From Puniceicoccus vermicola (GTDB lineage: Bacteria; Verrucomicrobiota; Verrucomicrobiia; Opitutales; Puniceicoccaceae), in assembly GCF_014230055.1 (NCBI RefSeq), contig NZ_JACHVA010000139.1:32553-96552 (forward strand): DNA of 64,000 bases. The letters are read 5' to 3'. A program made the translations under genes and the position numbers. A model generated the notes under the pieces. It saw only the letters and a program-made list of their open reading frames with translations. It was not told where the DNA came from and searched no databases. This document shows, piece after piece, positions 27,425 to 37,316 of this stretch. Each line of letters opens with the position of its first letter. Within the stretch, counting starts at the first letter, position 1.

Positions 27425-28555
27425 ATGGATATCAAGCAGACTGCCATTGAAGAACTCTCGGCTAAGAGTAGTGAAGCATCGAGTCGTTCGGTTCTTGTAG
27501 GACTGGACGGATTTGTCGATATCATCATCAACCCCGTCGATCAGCGTTTTGGTCCCGGCGATAATTATCAGCCGATCCGTGATATGAGCACCTTCGGGAA
27601 GCGTATCCTCGCGGCCGCCGGGAAGAGCACCAACATCGAGATGGGCAAGAAGATGGAGAAGCTCGGCGGGAATGGCCCCATCCTCGCCAACGCAATTCTG
27701 AATGCTGGATTTCCTACCCGCTACATCGGTGCCCTCGGCGACCCCTTAATTCACCCTGTTTTCGAAGATTTTGCCAAACGCACGGAAGCTGTCTCTTTGG
27801 CAGAACCGGGCGTTACCCACGCCCTCGAGTTCCGCGATGGGAAAATCATGCTCGGCCTGATGGACTCGCTGGAAAAGGTGACCTACTCCAGCATGGTAGA
27901 TAAGATGGGTGAGGGTGCCTTCATTGATCTGCTGTCTCGCACCGATCTCTTTGCGATCGTCAACTGGACGATGCTGCCTTACTTGACACAAGTCCTGCAA
28001 GCGCTCGTGGATCAAGTCTATCCGAATCTCGGCCCCCGGGATCACCGGAGCTTCTTCTTCGACCTCGCCGATCCGGAAAAACGCTCCGACGACGATCTCA
28101 CTGCAGTTCTCCGCCTTCTTCATCGATTCTGCGCCTTCGGCTCCACCACCCTGGGTCTCAACCTGAAGGAAGCCCAACACGTTTCCCGTGTTCTGGGTCT
28201 GCCCGTGGGTGAATCCAATGCCGAGGACATTATGGGAATGGCCCGGGATATCCGGAACGAGCTCAGCCTCGACTGCGTGGTGGTGCACCCGACCGATTCG
28301 GCTGCCTGCGCGACGAAGGACGACACTTTTTATACCAAAGGGTTTTTCACCCCCGATCCAATGATCACCACCGGGGCCGGCGATCACTTCAACGCCGGAT
28401 TTTCCGTCTCCCGGTTGCTCGGCTTGTCGCCGCAATCCGCACTGATCGTGGGATGTGCTTTCTCCGGATACTACGTTCGCTCCGCAGAGAGCCCCTCTCT
28501 CAGCTCCATTGGATCCTTCCTCCGCAAAACCGAATTTGCGACTTTGGAGGACTGA
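27425..28555 (+). CDS. PfkB-family carbohydrate kinase
   Basis: The protein has 376 residues. The C-terminal ribokinase-family signature TTGAGDHFNAGFSV holds the anion hole and catalytic Asp. The N-terminal part has LVGLDGFVDIIINPV and KLGGNGPILANAILNAGF, the sugar-binding side. Phosphorylation of a sugar or nucleoside is expected, but the substrate cannot be read. It is single-gene, with a strong terminator 28 bp after the stop. Confidence 0.88.
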   Translation: MDIKQTAIEELSAKSSEASSRSVLVGLDGFVDIIINPVDQRFGPGDNYQPIRDMSTFGKRILAAAGKSTNIEMGKKMEKLGGNGPILANAILNAGFPTRYIGALGDPLIHPVFEDFAKRTEAVSLAEPGVTHALEFRDGKIMLGLMDSLEKVTYSSMVDKMGEGAFIDLLSRTDLFAIVNWTMLPYLTQVLQALVDQVYPNLGPRDHRSFFFDLADPEKRSDDDLTAVLRLLHRFCAFGSTTLGLNLKEAQHVSRVLGLPVGESNAEDIMGMARDIRNELSLDCVVVHPTDSAACATKDDTFYTKGFFTPDPMITTGAGDHFNAGFSVSRLLGLSPQSALIVGCAFSGYYVRSAESPSLSSIGSFLRKTEFATLED

Positions 28556-28582
28556 TTTCTTTTGCCGGTAACGATTTGAATG

Positions 28583-28617
28583 TCGGCGCCTTTGCATTGC
28601 GGAGGCGCCGATTTTTT
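28583..28617 (+). terminator. Rho-independent terminator of the PfkB-family gene
   Basis: A perfect 9-bp stem TCGGCGCCT..AGGCGCCGA is followed by six T. Confidence 0.92.
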
Positions 28618-28749
28618 GAGCTCGTGCATTGTCAATCAATTTTAACCAGACAACTGATATAACCAGAAATGGAGGATTCCTGCTCATTTTCGATGGGGGA
28701 GAGGTTTTGACGCTCGTCAATCGAAGGAAAGATTTGCTAGAACATCTTT

Positions 28750-29409
28750 ATGTCGAAAGAAGCTCCTGAACGTAACGGATTGCTGATTTCCTTCGAAGGT
28801 TCGGAGGGAAGTGGTAAGACGACCCAGATCAGTCTCCTCTCCGATAAATTGGAGGACGCGGGGTATGATGTGGTGGTGACCCGGGAGCCGGGAGGCACGG
28901 AACTCGGTGAAGAGATCCGCCACCTGCTCAAGCATTCAAAAAGCGGGAATGGAATGGTCCCTGAGGCGGAATTGCTCCTCTTTGCCGCCGCGCGAGCCCA
29001 GTTGGTGCGGGAAAAAATTCTGCCCGCGCTGGACGAAGGGAAGATCATCATCTGTGACCGCTTCCTGGATTCGACGACCGTTTACCAAGGAGTGGGACGC
29101 CAGCTCTCCAAGGAGCCCGTCACTGTGATCAACCGATTCGCAGTCGGTGATTTTATGCCCGATTGGACGATCATTCTGGATGTGCCCGCAGAGGTCGGGA
29201 TCGAGAGAATTCGTCACCGGGCCTCGGATATCCCGGACCGCATGGAGTCCGAGAACATCGAATTTTACCGGGCGGTCCGTGAGGGCTACCTGCTTCTCGC
29301 CAAATCGCTGCCGGATCGCTACTCCGTTTATGACGGTGCGCAGCCGAAAGAATTGGTTGAGGACGAAATCTGGGAAGAAACTCAGGAGCGGTTCTTCCGC
29401 AATGACTGA
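28750..29409 (+). CDS. tmk: Thymidylate kinase
   Basis: The enzyme phosphorylates dTMP to dTDP. The 219 residues have P-loop SFEGSEGSGKTTQ, the DR(F/Y) motif IICDRFLDSTTVYQG, and the Arg-rich LID (ERIRHRASDIPDRME). It overlaps the start of holB by eight bases, the classical bacterial tmk-holB arrangement. A TSAYQ-type residue is replaced by TTVYQG, as in many bacteria. Confidence 0.96.
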   Translation: MSKEAPERNGLLISFEGSEGSGKTTQISLLSDKLEDAGYDVVVTREPGGTELGEEIRHLLKHSKSGNGMVPEAELLLFAAARAQLVREKILPALDEGKIIICDRFLDSTTVYQGVGRQLSKEPVTVINRFAVGDFMPDWTIILDVPAEVGIERIRHRASDIPDRMESENIEFYRAVREGYLLLAKSLPDRYSVYDGAQPKELVEDEIWEETQERFFRND

Positions 29410-30334
29410 TACTATCGAAGCCCCCAGGGATCCGCACCGCATTCTGACTGAGGCCTGGGAGAAAGGCCGCCTCGGCCATGCCATCCTGCTCTATGGTCCG
29501 GCTTCGAGTTCTCTGGAAAATGTGGCTTTCGCATTAGCCTCCCAAATCCTCGGAGTCGACGGTGTCCCTACGAAGCATCCCGATTGTTCGGTTGTCCGCC
29601 CAGTCAATAAAATGCGGCAGATCGGTGTCGATGCGATGCGCCGTTTGGTGCGGACTGTGAGTCACTCGGCCAATCAGGGTGGGCGGAAGGTCGGAATCGT
29701 TCTCGATGCTGATCGGATGAATTTGCAGGCTTCGAATGCGTTCCTAAAGACTTTGGAAGAGCCACCCTCGGATACGACCCTGTTTCTGCTGAGCACCCGG
29801 CCAAACGACCTGTTGGATACGATTCGTAGTCGTTGCATGAGTTTTAAAATCTCGGGAGACTCCGTTGCCATTGAGGGGCCGGAGTGGGAATCGTGGAGTC
29901 GGGATTTTGAAGAATGGCTTTCTCGCATTGAGGTCCCCCCGGCAAATCAGAAGGATGTGGCCGAGACGGTCATGCGGCTTTACGGGCTGGTTCAACGTTT
30001 CCAAGAATGCTTGAGTGCCCTCTCGGCACGCCGGCTTGAGGCGGCAGTCGCTGATTTTCCTGAAGATGTTGAAGATGAGGAGAAAGTCGCAATTGAGGCG
30101 GGAATCGAGAGAGGGGCTCGGCAGGATCTACTTGCTGGGATTGAGGCGGTTCTCCGCGATTGGGTCGTGAGCCGTACAGCTGAAGGTAACGCGATGGCCG
30201 ATCGTGCCCGTAAGCTAGTCCTCGCCGTTGAGGAAACCGAAGGAACCTCTGGATTGCTGGCCTTGAATTTCAATGGAGTCGCGGCAGTGGAGCAGTTGAT
30301 GATTCGCGTTCTCCGAATCTGGAGCCGCCAGTAG
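29402..30334 (+). CDS. holB: DNA polymerase III subunit delta prime
   Basis: This clamp-loader subunit has 310 residues from the ATG at 29402, which overlaps the end of tmk by eight bases; the frame is open further upstream but only as a shadow of tmk. The AAA+ core shows RLGHAILLYGPASSS (no intact Walker A lysine, as in delta prime) and SNAFLKTLEEPPSDTTLFLLS with the SRC motif IRSRCMSF. No zinc-binding Cys cluster is obvious in this form. The C-terminal collar is weakly conserved. Confidence 0.92.
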   Translation: MTDTIEAPRDPHRILTEAWEKGRLGHAILLYGPASSSLENVAFALASQILGVDGVPTKHPDCSVVRPVNKMRQIGVDAMRRLVRTVSHSANQGGRKVGIVLDADRMNLQASNAFLKTLEEPPSDTTLFLLSTRPNDLLDTIRSRCMSFKISGDSVAIEGPEWESWSRDFEEWLSRIEVPPANQKDVAETVMRLYGLVQRFQECLSALSARRLEAAVADFPEDVEDEEKVAIEAGIERGARQDLLAGIEAVLRDWVVSRTAEGNAMADRARKLVLAVEETEGTSGLLALNFNGVAAVEQLMIRVLRIWSRQ

Positions 30335-30382
30335 CGAAATTTCCTCTGGTCACTCGCCAATCTTCCCAGATAGAAAGAGTTT

Positions 30383-30766
30383 ATGCTTATTAAGTTTCTT
30401 CATACCCGTATCCGGGTCAGCGACCTGGAAAAATCGATTAATTTCTACTCCTCAACCTGTGGTTTTGAGGTCTTTAAGCGGAACGACAAGTCCCCCTCGG
30501 GCAATCAGATCGTTCACCTTCAACTGCCAGGCAATGAGCACATGCTCGAGCTGACCTACTCGCCGGATTACAAAGTCGAGTTTCCTGAGGACTTGATGCA
30601 CACCTGCATCGGGGTCGACGACATCGTTGAATACTGCGGGAAGCTGGAGGATCTTGGGGTCGAGGTTTGGCCTGGGGATTGGAAGGATAAGTTTACCTCT
30701 GGTGGCAACAAGATGGCCTTCATCACGGATCCTGACGGATACGAGGTGGAGATTCTGGAGAATTGA
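30383..30766 (+). CDS. gloA: VOC-family lactoylglutathione lyase-like protein
   Basis: The protein has 127 residues. Glyoxalase I motifs are HTRIRVSDLEKSINFY (metal His), MLELTYS (metal Glu), LMHTCIGVDD (His) and ITDPDGYEVEILE (Glu), so all four metal ligands are in place. It would detoxify methylglyoxal as its glutathione hemithioacetal, or a related thiol adduct. It overlaps the downstream hydrolase gene by four bases. Confidence 0.88.
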   Translation: MLIKFLHTRIRVSDLEKSINFYSSTCGFEVFKRNDKSPSGNQIVHLQLPGNEHMLELTYSPDYKVEFPEDLMHTCIGVDDIVEYCGKLEDLGVEVWPGDWKDKFTSGGNKMAFITDPDGYEVEILEN

Positions 30767-31665
30767 ACGCGGAGTCCAGGTCAGGGCCGACGGAGGTCTT
30801 TCCCCCGTCGTTGCGGCTTCTCTATCCCTTCAACCCGCAGCGGATTTCCACTAATACGGGTGAGATCTCAGTCGTGGTCGAGGGTGACGGTCCAGCGGTC
30901 GTCATGGTCCATGGAAACCCCTCTTGGTCGTTCCTTTTTCGGGATGTTATCCTCGCGCTTCGCGATCGCTTTCGGTGCATAGCCCCGGATCATCAGGGCT
31001 GTGGGTTCTCCGCCCCTCAACCGCACCGGATGCGCATGGCTGAACACTCGCGCAATTTGGGCACAGTTCTCGACGAGCTCGGAGTTGAAAAGTTTATCCT
31101 CATCGCCCACGACTGGGGAGGGGCGATCGGAGCTCACCAGGCCGGACTTCATCCGGACCGAGTCGCCGGGATTGTATTTCTGAACACTGCGGCCTTTCCT
31201 CTCCAGAGGATGCCTTGGCAGATCCGGCTGGCCCGCGTCCCGCTGCTCGGACGGTTCCTGATGGAGCATTATAACGCCTTTGCCCTGGGGGCAGCGAAGC
31301 AGGGTGTGGTATCTCCTCTGCGTCCGGCTGCGGCCGATGGATTGCTCTATCCGTGGTTGGAAAAAGACTCTCGGAAAGCGGTCTCCGCCTTTGTCGAAGA
31401 CATCCCTTGGACCTCTAAGCATCCTTCTCGGAAAACGATCGAGGAAACCGAAAAAAATCTGGAAGGCCTTAAGGATAAACCCTGCCTCCTCGCGTGGGGG
31501 ATGGAGGATTTTTGCTTCGATGAAAAGTTTTTGGAGGAGTGGATTCATCGCTTCCCCAATGCAGAAGTGGAGCGATATCCGCGTGCGGGACACTATGTCT
31601 TCGAAGACGGAGGTGGCCCTCTGATTGAGCGCATAGAAGCGTTCGTTGATTCTGTGGCTTACTGA
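30763..31665 (+). CDS. Alpha/beta hydrolase, haloalkane dehalogenase-like
   Basis: The protein has 300 residues if started at TTG 30763, which overlaps the gloA stop and follows a GGAG. Motifs are the oxyanion region VHGNPSWSFLFRD, the nucleophile elbow AHDWGG with Asp rather than Ser, an acid region in AWGMEDFCF and a catalytic His in RAGHYVFED. An Asp nucleophile with HGNPSWS is typical of haloalkane dehalogenases and some epoxide hydrolases. The substrate is unknown. Confidence 0.85.
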   Translation: MNAESRSGPTEVFPPSLRLLYPFNPQRISTNTGEISVVVEGDGPAVVMVHGNPSWSFLFRDVILALRDRFRCIAPDHQGCGFSAPQPHRMRMAEHSRNLGTVLDELGVEKFILIAHDWGGAIGAHQAGLHPDRVAGIVFLNTAAFPLQRMPWQIRLARVPLLGRFLMEHYNAFALGAAKQGVVSPLRPAAADGLLYPWLEKDSRKAVSAFVEDIPWTSKHPSRKTIEETEKNLEGLKDKPCLLAWGMEDFCFDEKFLEEWIHRFPNAEVERYPRAGHYVFEDGGGPLIERIEAFVDSVAY

Positions 31666-31832
31666 GCCTTCCCGAAATCAGGGTCCTAGGACTCTCTCAA
31701 TGCCCTGTTGTTGGTAACCTGGTCGAGAATAATTGACGCAATCGTTTTTGATCCTCTCGTCTCGGGGCTGGATTTCTCTTTGCCATGAAGGGTGGCTCAC
31801 CTCAGCGTCCCGATTGAAGATTTATTTTGACG

Positions 31833-33317
31833 ATGCAACTTCTGGGTCCATGGGAAATCACTTTTGTCGCCATCTATTTGGCGGCCGTCCTTTTCGGGGG
31901 CTGGGTAGTGTCGCGGCGCAAAGGGGGGACCGAAGATTTCTTTCTCGGGGGGCGTTCGATTCCTTGGCCCGCTGTCCTCTTGTCGATCACTGCCACGGAG
32001 ATTAGCGCGGTCACATTTCTGGGGATTCCGGGGACCGGATATGGCGAAGATCTGAGCTATCTGCAGTTGGGGGTGGGGTCGTTGCTGGCGAGGTTTCTTG
32101 TGGCATTTTTGTTTCTCGGAGCCTTTTACCGGAGCCAGTGCGTTTCCATTTATCAGTATTTGGGAGAACGGTTCGGGAAGGTTTCGCATCGGACCTCCGC
32201 AGTGTTTTTTCTGGTTTCCCGAATCAATGCCTCAGCTATCCGTCTGTTGCTGGCGGCTGCAGGGCTGTCTTTGTTTTTTGGCGTCCCGATTTGGGTCGCT
32301 GTGCTCGTCTTTTCCGGGGTTGCCTTGGTCTATACAAGTTCCGGAGGGATCCGGGCCGTGATCTGGACGGATTGCATTCAGGCCGCTGTTTTCATTGCCG
32401 GAGGAATTGCTGTCTTCGTTTACCTCACGAGTCAGGTCGGTTTTGGGGAATTCTGGGAAATGGCCCAGGAATCCGGAAAACTCCAGATCTTTCATTGGAA
32501 TGTCTCCCCCGGAGAAAGTTGGTTTTCGGATTGGAACCTTTTTTATCTGGCAGCCCTAAATGGGCTGGTGATGACCTCGGCTGCTTTGGGATGCGATCAA
32601 GACCTGACTCAGCGGATGTTAACCTGTCGTTCCGTGGGGCGGGCTCGCTGGAGCGTGATACTGAGTGGATTTCTCGGGATTCCGATAGCGGGACTTTTTC
32701 TCCTTTCTGGGGTGGCTCTTTGGGCTTGGGTACAGGCAGAGGGAGTCGTCGTGCCGGCGGAGGTCGGGACGAACGACATTTTTGCCTGGTTTATTGCCGA
32801 GGTCGCTCCGTCGGGTCTGCGAGCTTTGCTCTTTATTGGGATTCTGGCGACCGCAATGTCGAGTCTCGATTCGGCACTCAACGCCCTGAGCTCGTCGGTG
32901 GTCTACGATCTCGTCGGGGAACGTTTTCGCCAATCGGTGGCTTTCTCCCGCTGGGGGATTGTTTTCTTCGGGTGCGCCTTGGCAGGTATTGCCATTTTAC
33001 TTTCTGACTATCAGGAGAGCTTCGTCTGGCTTGGCTTCAAGATAGGGGGAGTTACCTACGGAGCTTTACTCGGGATCTTCCTGCTCGCGCTGACCACCCC
33101 CCCGCGAGTTGGTCATGATTGGGGTAACGTGATTGCGATGCTTTTGGGGACGGTGGTGTCCGCAATTCTGCTTTTGAGTTCGGAGATGGATTGGATTTCC
33201 CTTGGCTGGACTTGGATCCCGCTCATCAATGTGGCCATGACCTTCCTCCTTGCATTTTGTTTTCGCAGTGATCGCGGCGATTCTTCGGAGTGGTCGAGTT
33301 CGAAACCGGTAAGCTAG
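31833..33317 (+). CDS. Sodium:solute symporter family protein
   Basis: This inner-membrane transporter has 494 residues and about 13 helices. The ATG at 31833 is preferred over TTG six bases earlier. SSS-family marks are GGRSIPWPAVLLSITATEISAVTF near the N-terminus, YTSSGGIRAVIWTDCIQ, GCDQDLTQRML, and the sodium-site helix with ATAMSSLDSALNALSS. The substrate (sugar, sialic acid, choline or other) is not deducible. It is followed closely by an epimerase gene, and the two may be one unit. Confidence 0.92.
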   Translation: MQLLGPWEITFVAIYLAAVLFGGWVVSRRKGGTEDFFLGGRSIPWPAVLLSITATEISAVTFLGIPGTGYGEDLSYLQLGVGSLLARFLVAFLFLGAFYRSQCVSIYQYLGERFGKVSHRTSAVFFLVSRINASAIRLLLAAAGLSLFFGVPIWVAVLVFSGVALVYTSSGGIRAVIWTDCIQAAVFIAGGIAVFVYLTSQVGFGEFWEMAQESGKLQIFHWNVSPGESWFSDWNLFYLAALNGLVMTSAALGCDQDLTQRMLTCRSVGRARWSVILSGFLGIPIAGLFLLSGVALWAWVQAEGVVVPAEVGTNDIFAWFIAEVAPSGLRALLFIGILATAMSSLDSALNALSSSVVYDLVGERFRQSVAFSRWGIVFFGCALAGIAILLSDYQESFVWLGFKIGGVTYGALLGIFLLALTTPPRVGHDWGNVIAMLLGTVVSAILLLSSEMDWISLGWTWIPLINVAMTFLLAFCFRSDRGDSSEWSSSKPVS

Positions 33318-33323
33318 ATTGAT

Positions 33324-34211
33324 ATGGGTAAGATTGGTGTAATTTTAGGATGTGGATACGTCGGTTCGGCCGTAGCCCGGCAGTGGATGGCAGAGGGCGT
33401 CGAAGTGTGGGGCGTCTCTCGCAATGCCGAAACTCTCTCCCAGATTCAGGGAGAAGGTTTTCATCCAGTTGTAGCCGAGGTGGATGACGTGGAGTGGCAT
33501 GATCAAGTGCCAGCGGAGCCAGACTTTGTTTTGAACTGCGTGAGTTCGGCCGCGTTGGGGATTGAGGGCTATCGAAAGTCATACCTCGGGGGCAATGAAT
33601 CGCTCCTCCGTTGGGCTCGGAATAGGAAGCCGGGAAAGGTAATTTATACGGGATCGACGGCGGTCTATCCTTTTACGGATGGGCGTGAAGTCTGGGAGGA
33701 TGACGCCGGTGGTGATTTGTCGGATACGGGCGAGGTTGTTCTCGAGTCAGAGAAAATGCTTCTCGAGGACGCAGAGCTGGGGCCGCGTGCGAGTGTGCTG
33801 CGCTTGGCGGGCATTTACGGGCCGGGTCGGCACCATTTGTTGGATCAAGTCCAGAAGAGCTCGGGAGTCCTGCCGGGGAGAGGGGATTACTATCTGAACT
33901 TAATCTTCCTGGATGATATTGTCTCTGCGGTGATGGCAGTCTTCGCGTCCGGAAAATCTGGCGGACGGGTCTATAATTTGGCGGATGGAAATTCACCGAC
34001 CAAAGAAGAAATGGTCGCTTGGTTGGCGGACAGAATCGGCTGCCCGGTTCCGGTTTTCGATCCGAATGCAACAGGGGGTCGCCGCATGCGCGTAAACCGC
34101 GCTGGAGGTTCGCCGAATCGAAGAGTTAAGATTGATCGGATAAGATCTGAGGTCGGCTGGGAGCCCGCCTTTCCTTCTTTCCGCGAAGGGTTCACAAAAC
34201 TCGGATACTGA
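33324..34211 (+). CDS. NAD-dependent epimerase/dehydratase (YeeZ-like SDR)
   Basis: The protein has 295 residues. The Rossmann motif is VILGCGYVGSAVA, of the extended/atypical SDR class. The catalytic Ser/Tyr area reads YTGSTAVYPFTDG, without a clear YxxxK. LRLAGIYGPGRHHL and NLADGNSPTKEEM follow. It resembles YeeZ-type proteins whose substrate is unknown. It starts six bases after the symporter stop. Confidence 0.82.
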   Translation: MGKIGVILGCGYVGSAVARQWMAEGVEVWGVSRNAETLSQIQGEGFHPVVAEVDDVEWHDQVPAEPDFVLNCVSSAALGIEGYRKSYLGGNESLLRWARNRKPGKVIYTGSTAVYPFTDGREVWEDDAGGDLSDTGEVVLESEKMLLEDAELGPRASVLRLAGIYGPGRHHLLDQVQKSSGVLPGRGDYYLNLIFLDDIVSAVMAVFASGKSGGRVYNLADGNSPTKEEMVAWLADRIGCPVPVFDPNATGGRRMRVNRAGGSPNRRVKIDRIRSEVGWEPAFPSFREGFTKLGY

Positions 34212-34236
34212 TCGAACGAATACAAAAGGAACAGAA

Positions 34237-34704
34237 ATGAAAAACTATTGGTTGATGAAGTCGGAGCCCGATGCGTTTTCGATCGAGGATCTGGAGAAAC
34301 GCGAAAACGGAACCGAGCCTTGGGATGGTATTCGCAATTATCAGGCCCGCAATTTTATGCGGGACGATATGAAAATCGGCGATGCCGTACTTTTTTATCA
34401 TTCGAATTGTAAAACTCCAGGAGTTGTCGGCGTGGCGGAAATCGCCTCGGAGGCCTATCCCGACCCGACGGCCTTTGATTCTAAATCGAAGTATTTCGAT
34501 GAAAAATCCGATCCGGAAAATCCCCGTTGGATTCTGGTGGATGTGCGATTCGTCGATAAGCTTCCTCGCACAGTATCACTTTCGGAAATGAAAGAGACGG
34601 CGGCATTAAAGGATATGAAAATCTTGCAGAGAGGAAACAGACTCTCCATCACTCCCGTCGCGAAAAAAGAATTCGATCACATTTTGAAAATGGCGAAGTC
34701 CTGA
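34237..34704 (+). CDS. EVE domain protein (THYN1-like)
   Basis: The protein has 155 residues, a single PUA-like EVE domain: YWLMKSEPDAFSIEDL, WDGIRNYQARNFMR, IGDAVLFYHSNCKTPGVVGVA and the WILVDVRF strand. EVE domains read modified bases in DNA or RNA. In Verrucomicrobiota and Proteobacteria this gene is a widely conserved stand-alone. No restriction or modification gene is adjacent. It converges with the YcjX gene. Confidence 0.93.
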   Translation: MKNYWLMKSEPDAFSIEDLEKRENGTEPWDGIRNYQARNFMRDDMKIGDAVLFYHSNCKTPGVVGVAEIASEAYPDPTAFDSKSKYFDEKSDPENPRWILVDVRFVDKLPRTVSLSEMKETAALKDMKILQRGNRLSITPVAKKEFDHILKMAKS

Positions 34705-34762
34705 TTGGGCGAGGAATCATTTTGCCCGGAATTCAGCAGAATTTCCGAGCAGGATGAATCTC

Positions 34763-36061
34763 TTAGGATTCGAGGATGGAGCGGACGAGCCGGTCCAAAT
34801 GGATGTGTGCCGGAGGGTAGAGACCATGTCGGGAGACGCGCGGGTCTAAGCGGGGGAATTGGTAATCCTTTGGATCCCACCGGTCGGGCCATTCATCCGG
34901 AAGTTTGGGAGGAGCGATTTCGACAGGCTGACCACTGCGGAAGCCCCGAAGGTATCCAGGCTTACTCTCGTGATCGGTGGTGGACCGGATGGCCGAGCAG
35001 GCGGTGAAGAGAACCTTGATCCCATGGAGGCCTGCGCCTCGAAAAATGGGCTCGGCGATCCTGCGAACGAGGTCTTCCAAGAGCGAACGATCTTCCGGGC
35101 GGAAGAGATCAATCTTGGTCGCACAGAGGACGACACTTCGTAGGCGGCCTGGGAAGAAGGCATCGTCGAGCGGAGTAAAGGAGCGTCCGAGGAAGGATGC
35201 CATGCGGGACCAGATTGTGTCGATCCGGGCGAGAAGGCTACCGATTGCCGAAAGGAGGGCATGTTGGTCGCGTAGGAGTGGGGGGCCACCGGAAAGGATC
35301 CATCCGACGTCGATCGGGATGACCAAGGCGTCCGCCTCGGCGAGAAGTCTTTCGAGAGGGCGGATTCGTTGTTCGTGGTATTGGCGGAACTTCTCTCCGA
35401 AGTAGCTGCCAGTTTCGGAGGTAGTCGTCTGAAGAGAAGTAGGGACAGGAGCGAAATCTTCGTTCGCTACCCGGTGATCGGGCTCGAACACACGAGTGCA
35501 GAGGGTGGCCGGGCTCGTGAGATAACGACCTCGCCGAGTCGCCTCGATCATCATCTGCGCATAATGATCGGCGATTTCCTGAGCCGGAGAGTTTTTTCCG
35601 ATCATTTCCCGAAGATTCGTGATCCCTTTGACCGAATCGGGATCGAGATGATCAGGGTAGAGATTGAAAATGGCGTTGCTCCAGCTTTCGTAGTCCCCGG
35701 CTCCGAGAAAGTCTGCGATATTCTCTCCGGGGAAATCGATAAAATCGAGAGTGAGGTCCCGCTTCCAAGGTTTGGGATGAGCGGCGCGGAAGCGAAGAGC
35801 TGCCGGTTTGACCGTAATCTCCGGCCAGAGCGCTTCTTCGGAGGCCTCACGGAGAATCCGATCCAAGGGGATCTCGGGTAGATCAGCGGGATAGGGGTGG
35901 ACGCTGTGACTCGTCCAGCCCTCGTTGGTCCCGAGGAATCGATCTGGATTCTTCCGGAGGTGATCCAAAATCGACGAAAGAAGAACCGATTTTCCCGAAT
36001 GCCTCGGACCAACCGTGACGATGCGGCGGTAGCGGCTTACTTTCGGAAAGGGGGAACGCAT
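34763..36061 (-). CDS. YcjX/DUF463 family P-loop protein
   Basis: The protein has 432 residues. The P-loop GPRHSGKSVLLSSILDHL is near the N-terminus, followed by LDFIDFPGEN and a guanine-type VVLCATKIDLF motif, matching the YcjX-like GTPase family. The family is linked to envelope stress in enterobacteria, where it neighbours a YcjF membrane protein; no such neighbour is seen here. A GGGAGG precedes the start by about 12 bases. The cellular role is not established. Confidence 0.87.
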   Translation of the reverse strand: MRSPFPKVSRYRRIVTVGPRHSGKSVLLSSILDHLRKNPDRFLGTNEGWTSHSVHPYPADLPEIPLDRILREASEEALWPEITVKPAALRFRAAHPKPWKRDLTLDFIDFPGENIADFLGAGDYESWSNAIFNLYPDHLDPDSVKGITNLREMIGKNSPAQEIADHYAQMMIEATRRGRYLTSPATLCTRVFEPDHRVANEDFAPVPTSLQTTTSETGSYFGEKFRQYHEQRIRPLERLLAEADALVIPIDVGWILSGGPPLLRDQHALLSAIGSLLARIDTIWSRMASFLGRSFTPLDDAFFPGRLRSVVLCATKIDLFRPEDRSLLEDLVRRIAEPIFRGAGLHGIKVLFTACSAIRSTTDHESKPGYLRGFRSGQPVEIAPPKLPDEWPDRWDPKDYQFPRLDPRVSRHGLYPPAHIHLDRLVRSILES

Positions 36062-36142
36062 AAAAGATTCGATCCTCCCTAGACTGACCGAACTTCCCGT
36101 TTCATCAACGGTTCTTTTTGCCGGGAAAGGAAAGGGAGATCT

Positions 36143-37222
36143 TCAAGCCAGCTCCCTTTTTCGGGTGTGGCTACTGAGAATCGGGGTAATATTGGCAGGA
36201 TTGCTCAGAATGATCAGATTATCTCCCTCATTCAGAATCGTGTCATGGGCGGGATGCTGGACGATGGACTGATCGGACCGTCGAATCGCCAGAACGATGA
36301 AATTCGCCTGTGATTTTTGTTCGAACTCCCGAATCGAGTGCCCCACGAAATCATCCCCTTGGTTGAGGGCAAGTTCATCCAGCTCGACCCCGAGAACCTT
36401 GAGATCGTTAGAGAGAAGGGTCATCCGGCTGCTGTCCCCGAAGAGTTCCATAATCGTGGGGCGAAGAATGCTCTCGGCCATCCGCGAGGCACCAATGGCT
36501 GCAGGAAGCACCACCTCGTCGGCTCCCGCCTGCTCGAGCTTCTTCTTCGTGGAAGGCTGTTCGCCGCGGGCAATAATACGAATCTGTCGGTTGAGGTTTC
36601 GTGCCGTGAGCGTGATGAACACATTGATGCTGTCGATCGGGAGAACCGTAATGAGCGCCTGCGCCCGTTTGATTCCTGCATCGATTAAAACGGACTCCTC
36701 CTCAGCAGAACCTCGCACAGTCAAATATCCCGAGTCGCTGGCCATTGCGATCCTCTCTTCATCACTGTCCACGATCACGAAAGGAAATCCTTCCTCGTTC
36801 AGTTCTTGGGCAATGATGCGCCCAATGCGTCCGTATCCACAAATGATGGTATGATCTTTCAAATTTTCGATATTTCGTGATTTCATAAGATTCCCGACTG
36901 CCCGGTTAATTTCCCCCTCCGCGATGATCCGAATAAACCCCCCAGCGATGTAAAGGCCGATCGTCGTCCCGGAGAGGATGAGCCCCATGGTAAAAAAGCG
37001 CTCGTAGTTGGTATCGATCCCCGTGTCTCCATAGCCCACGCTGAAAATAGTGATAATCGTCATATAGAGGGCTTCGGTGTAGGAAAATCCTCCGATCAAT
37101 TCGTAGCCCACGGTCCCAATGAGAAGGATGCAGCAAAAGAAGAGTAATCCCCGTTCCATCTGCTGGATACCGGGACTTCTTTCCAGTCGCTTTCGCCGGA
37201 TCGACTTCCATTGGCTTTTCAT
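36143..37222 (-). CDS. Potassium channel with RCK (TrkA-N/TrkA-C) domains
   Basis: The protein has 359 residues. Two membrane helices flank a pore loop with filter ITIFSVGYGDTG. An NAD(H)/nucleotide-binding RCK domain follows (IICGYGRIGRIIAQELN, VIVDSDEERIA), then a TrkA-C domain from about residue 255 (VLGVELDELALNQGDDFVG). This is the MthK/Kch-like layout, an inner-membrane potassium channel gated by a cytoplasmic ligand. The downstream YcjX gene is 81 bp away in the same orientation. Confidence 0.92.
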   Translation of the reverse strand: MKSQWKSIRRKRLERSPGIQQMERGLLFFCCILLIGTVGYELIGGFSYTEALYMTIITIFSVGYGDTGIDTNYERFFTMGLILSGTTIGLYIAGGFIRIIAEGEINRAVGNLMKSRNIENLKDHTIICGYGRIGRIIAQELNEEGFPFVIVDSDEERIAMASDSGYLTVRGSAEEESVLIDAGIKRAQALITVLPIDSINVFITLTARNLNRQIRIIARGEQPSTKKKLEQAGADEVVLPAAIGASRMAESILRPTIMELFGDSSRMTLLSNDLKVLGVELDELALNQGDDFVGHSIREFEQKSQANFIVLAIRRSDQSIVQHPAHDTILNEGDNLIILSNPANITPILSSHTRKRELA

Positions 37223-37316
37223 TCAACGCTTTCAGCAAGATCGGTGCCTTCGTGCTTTGATACCATAGTTAAGTAGGCTAATCTATCAACCTGGTTAAAA
37301 AAGTATCGCCATAGGT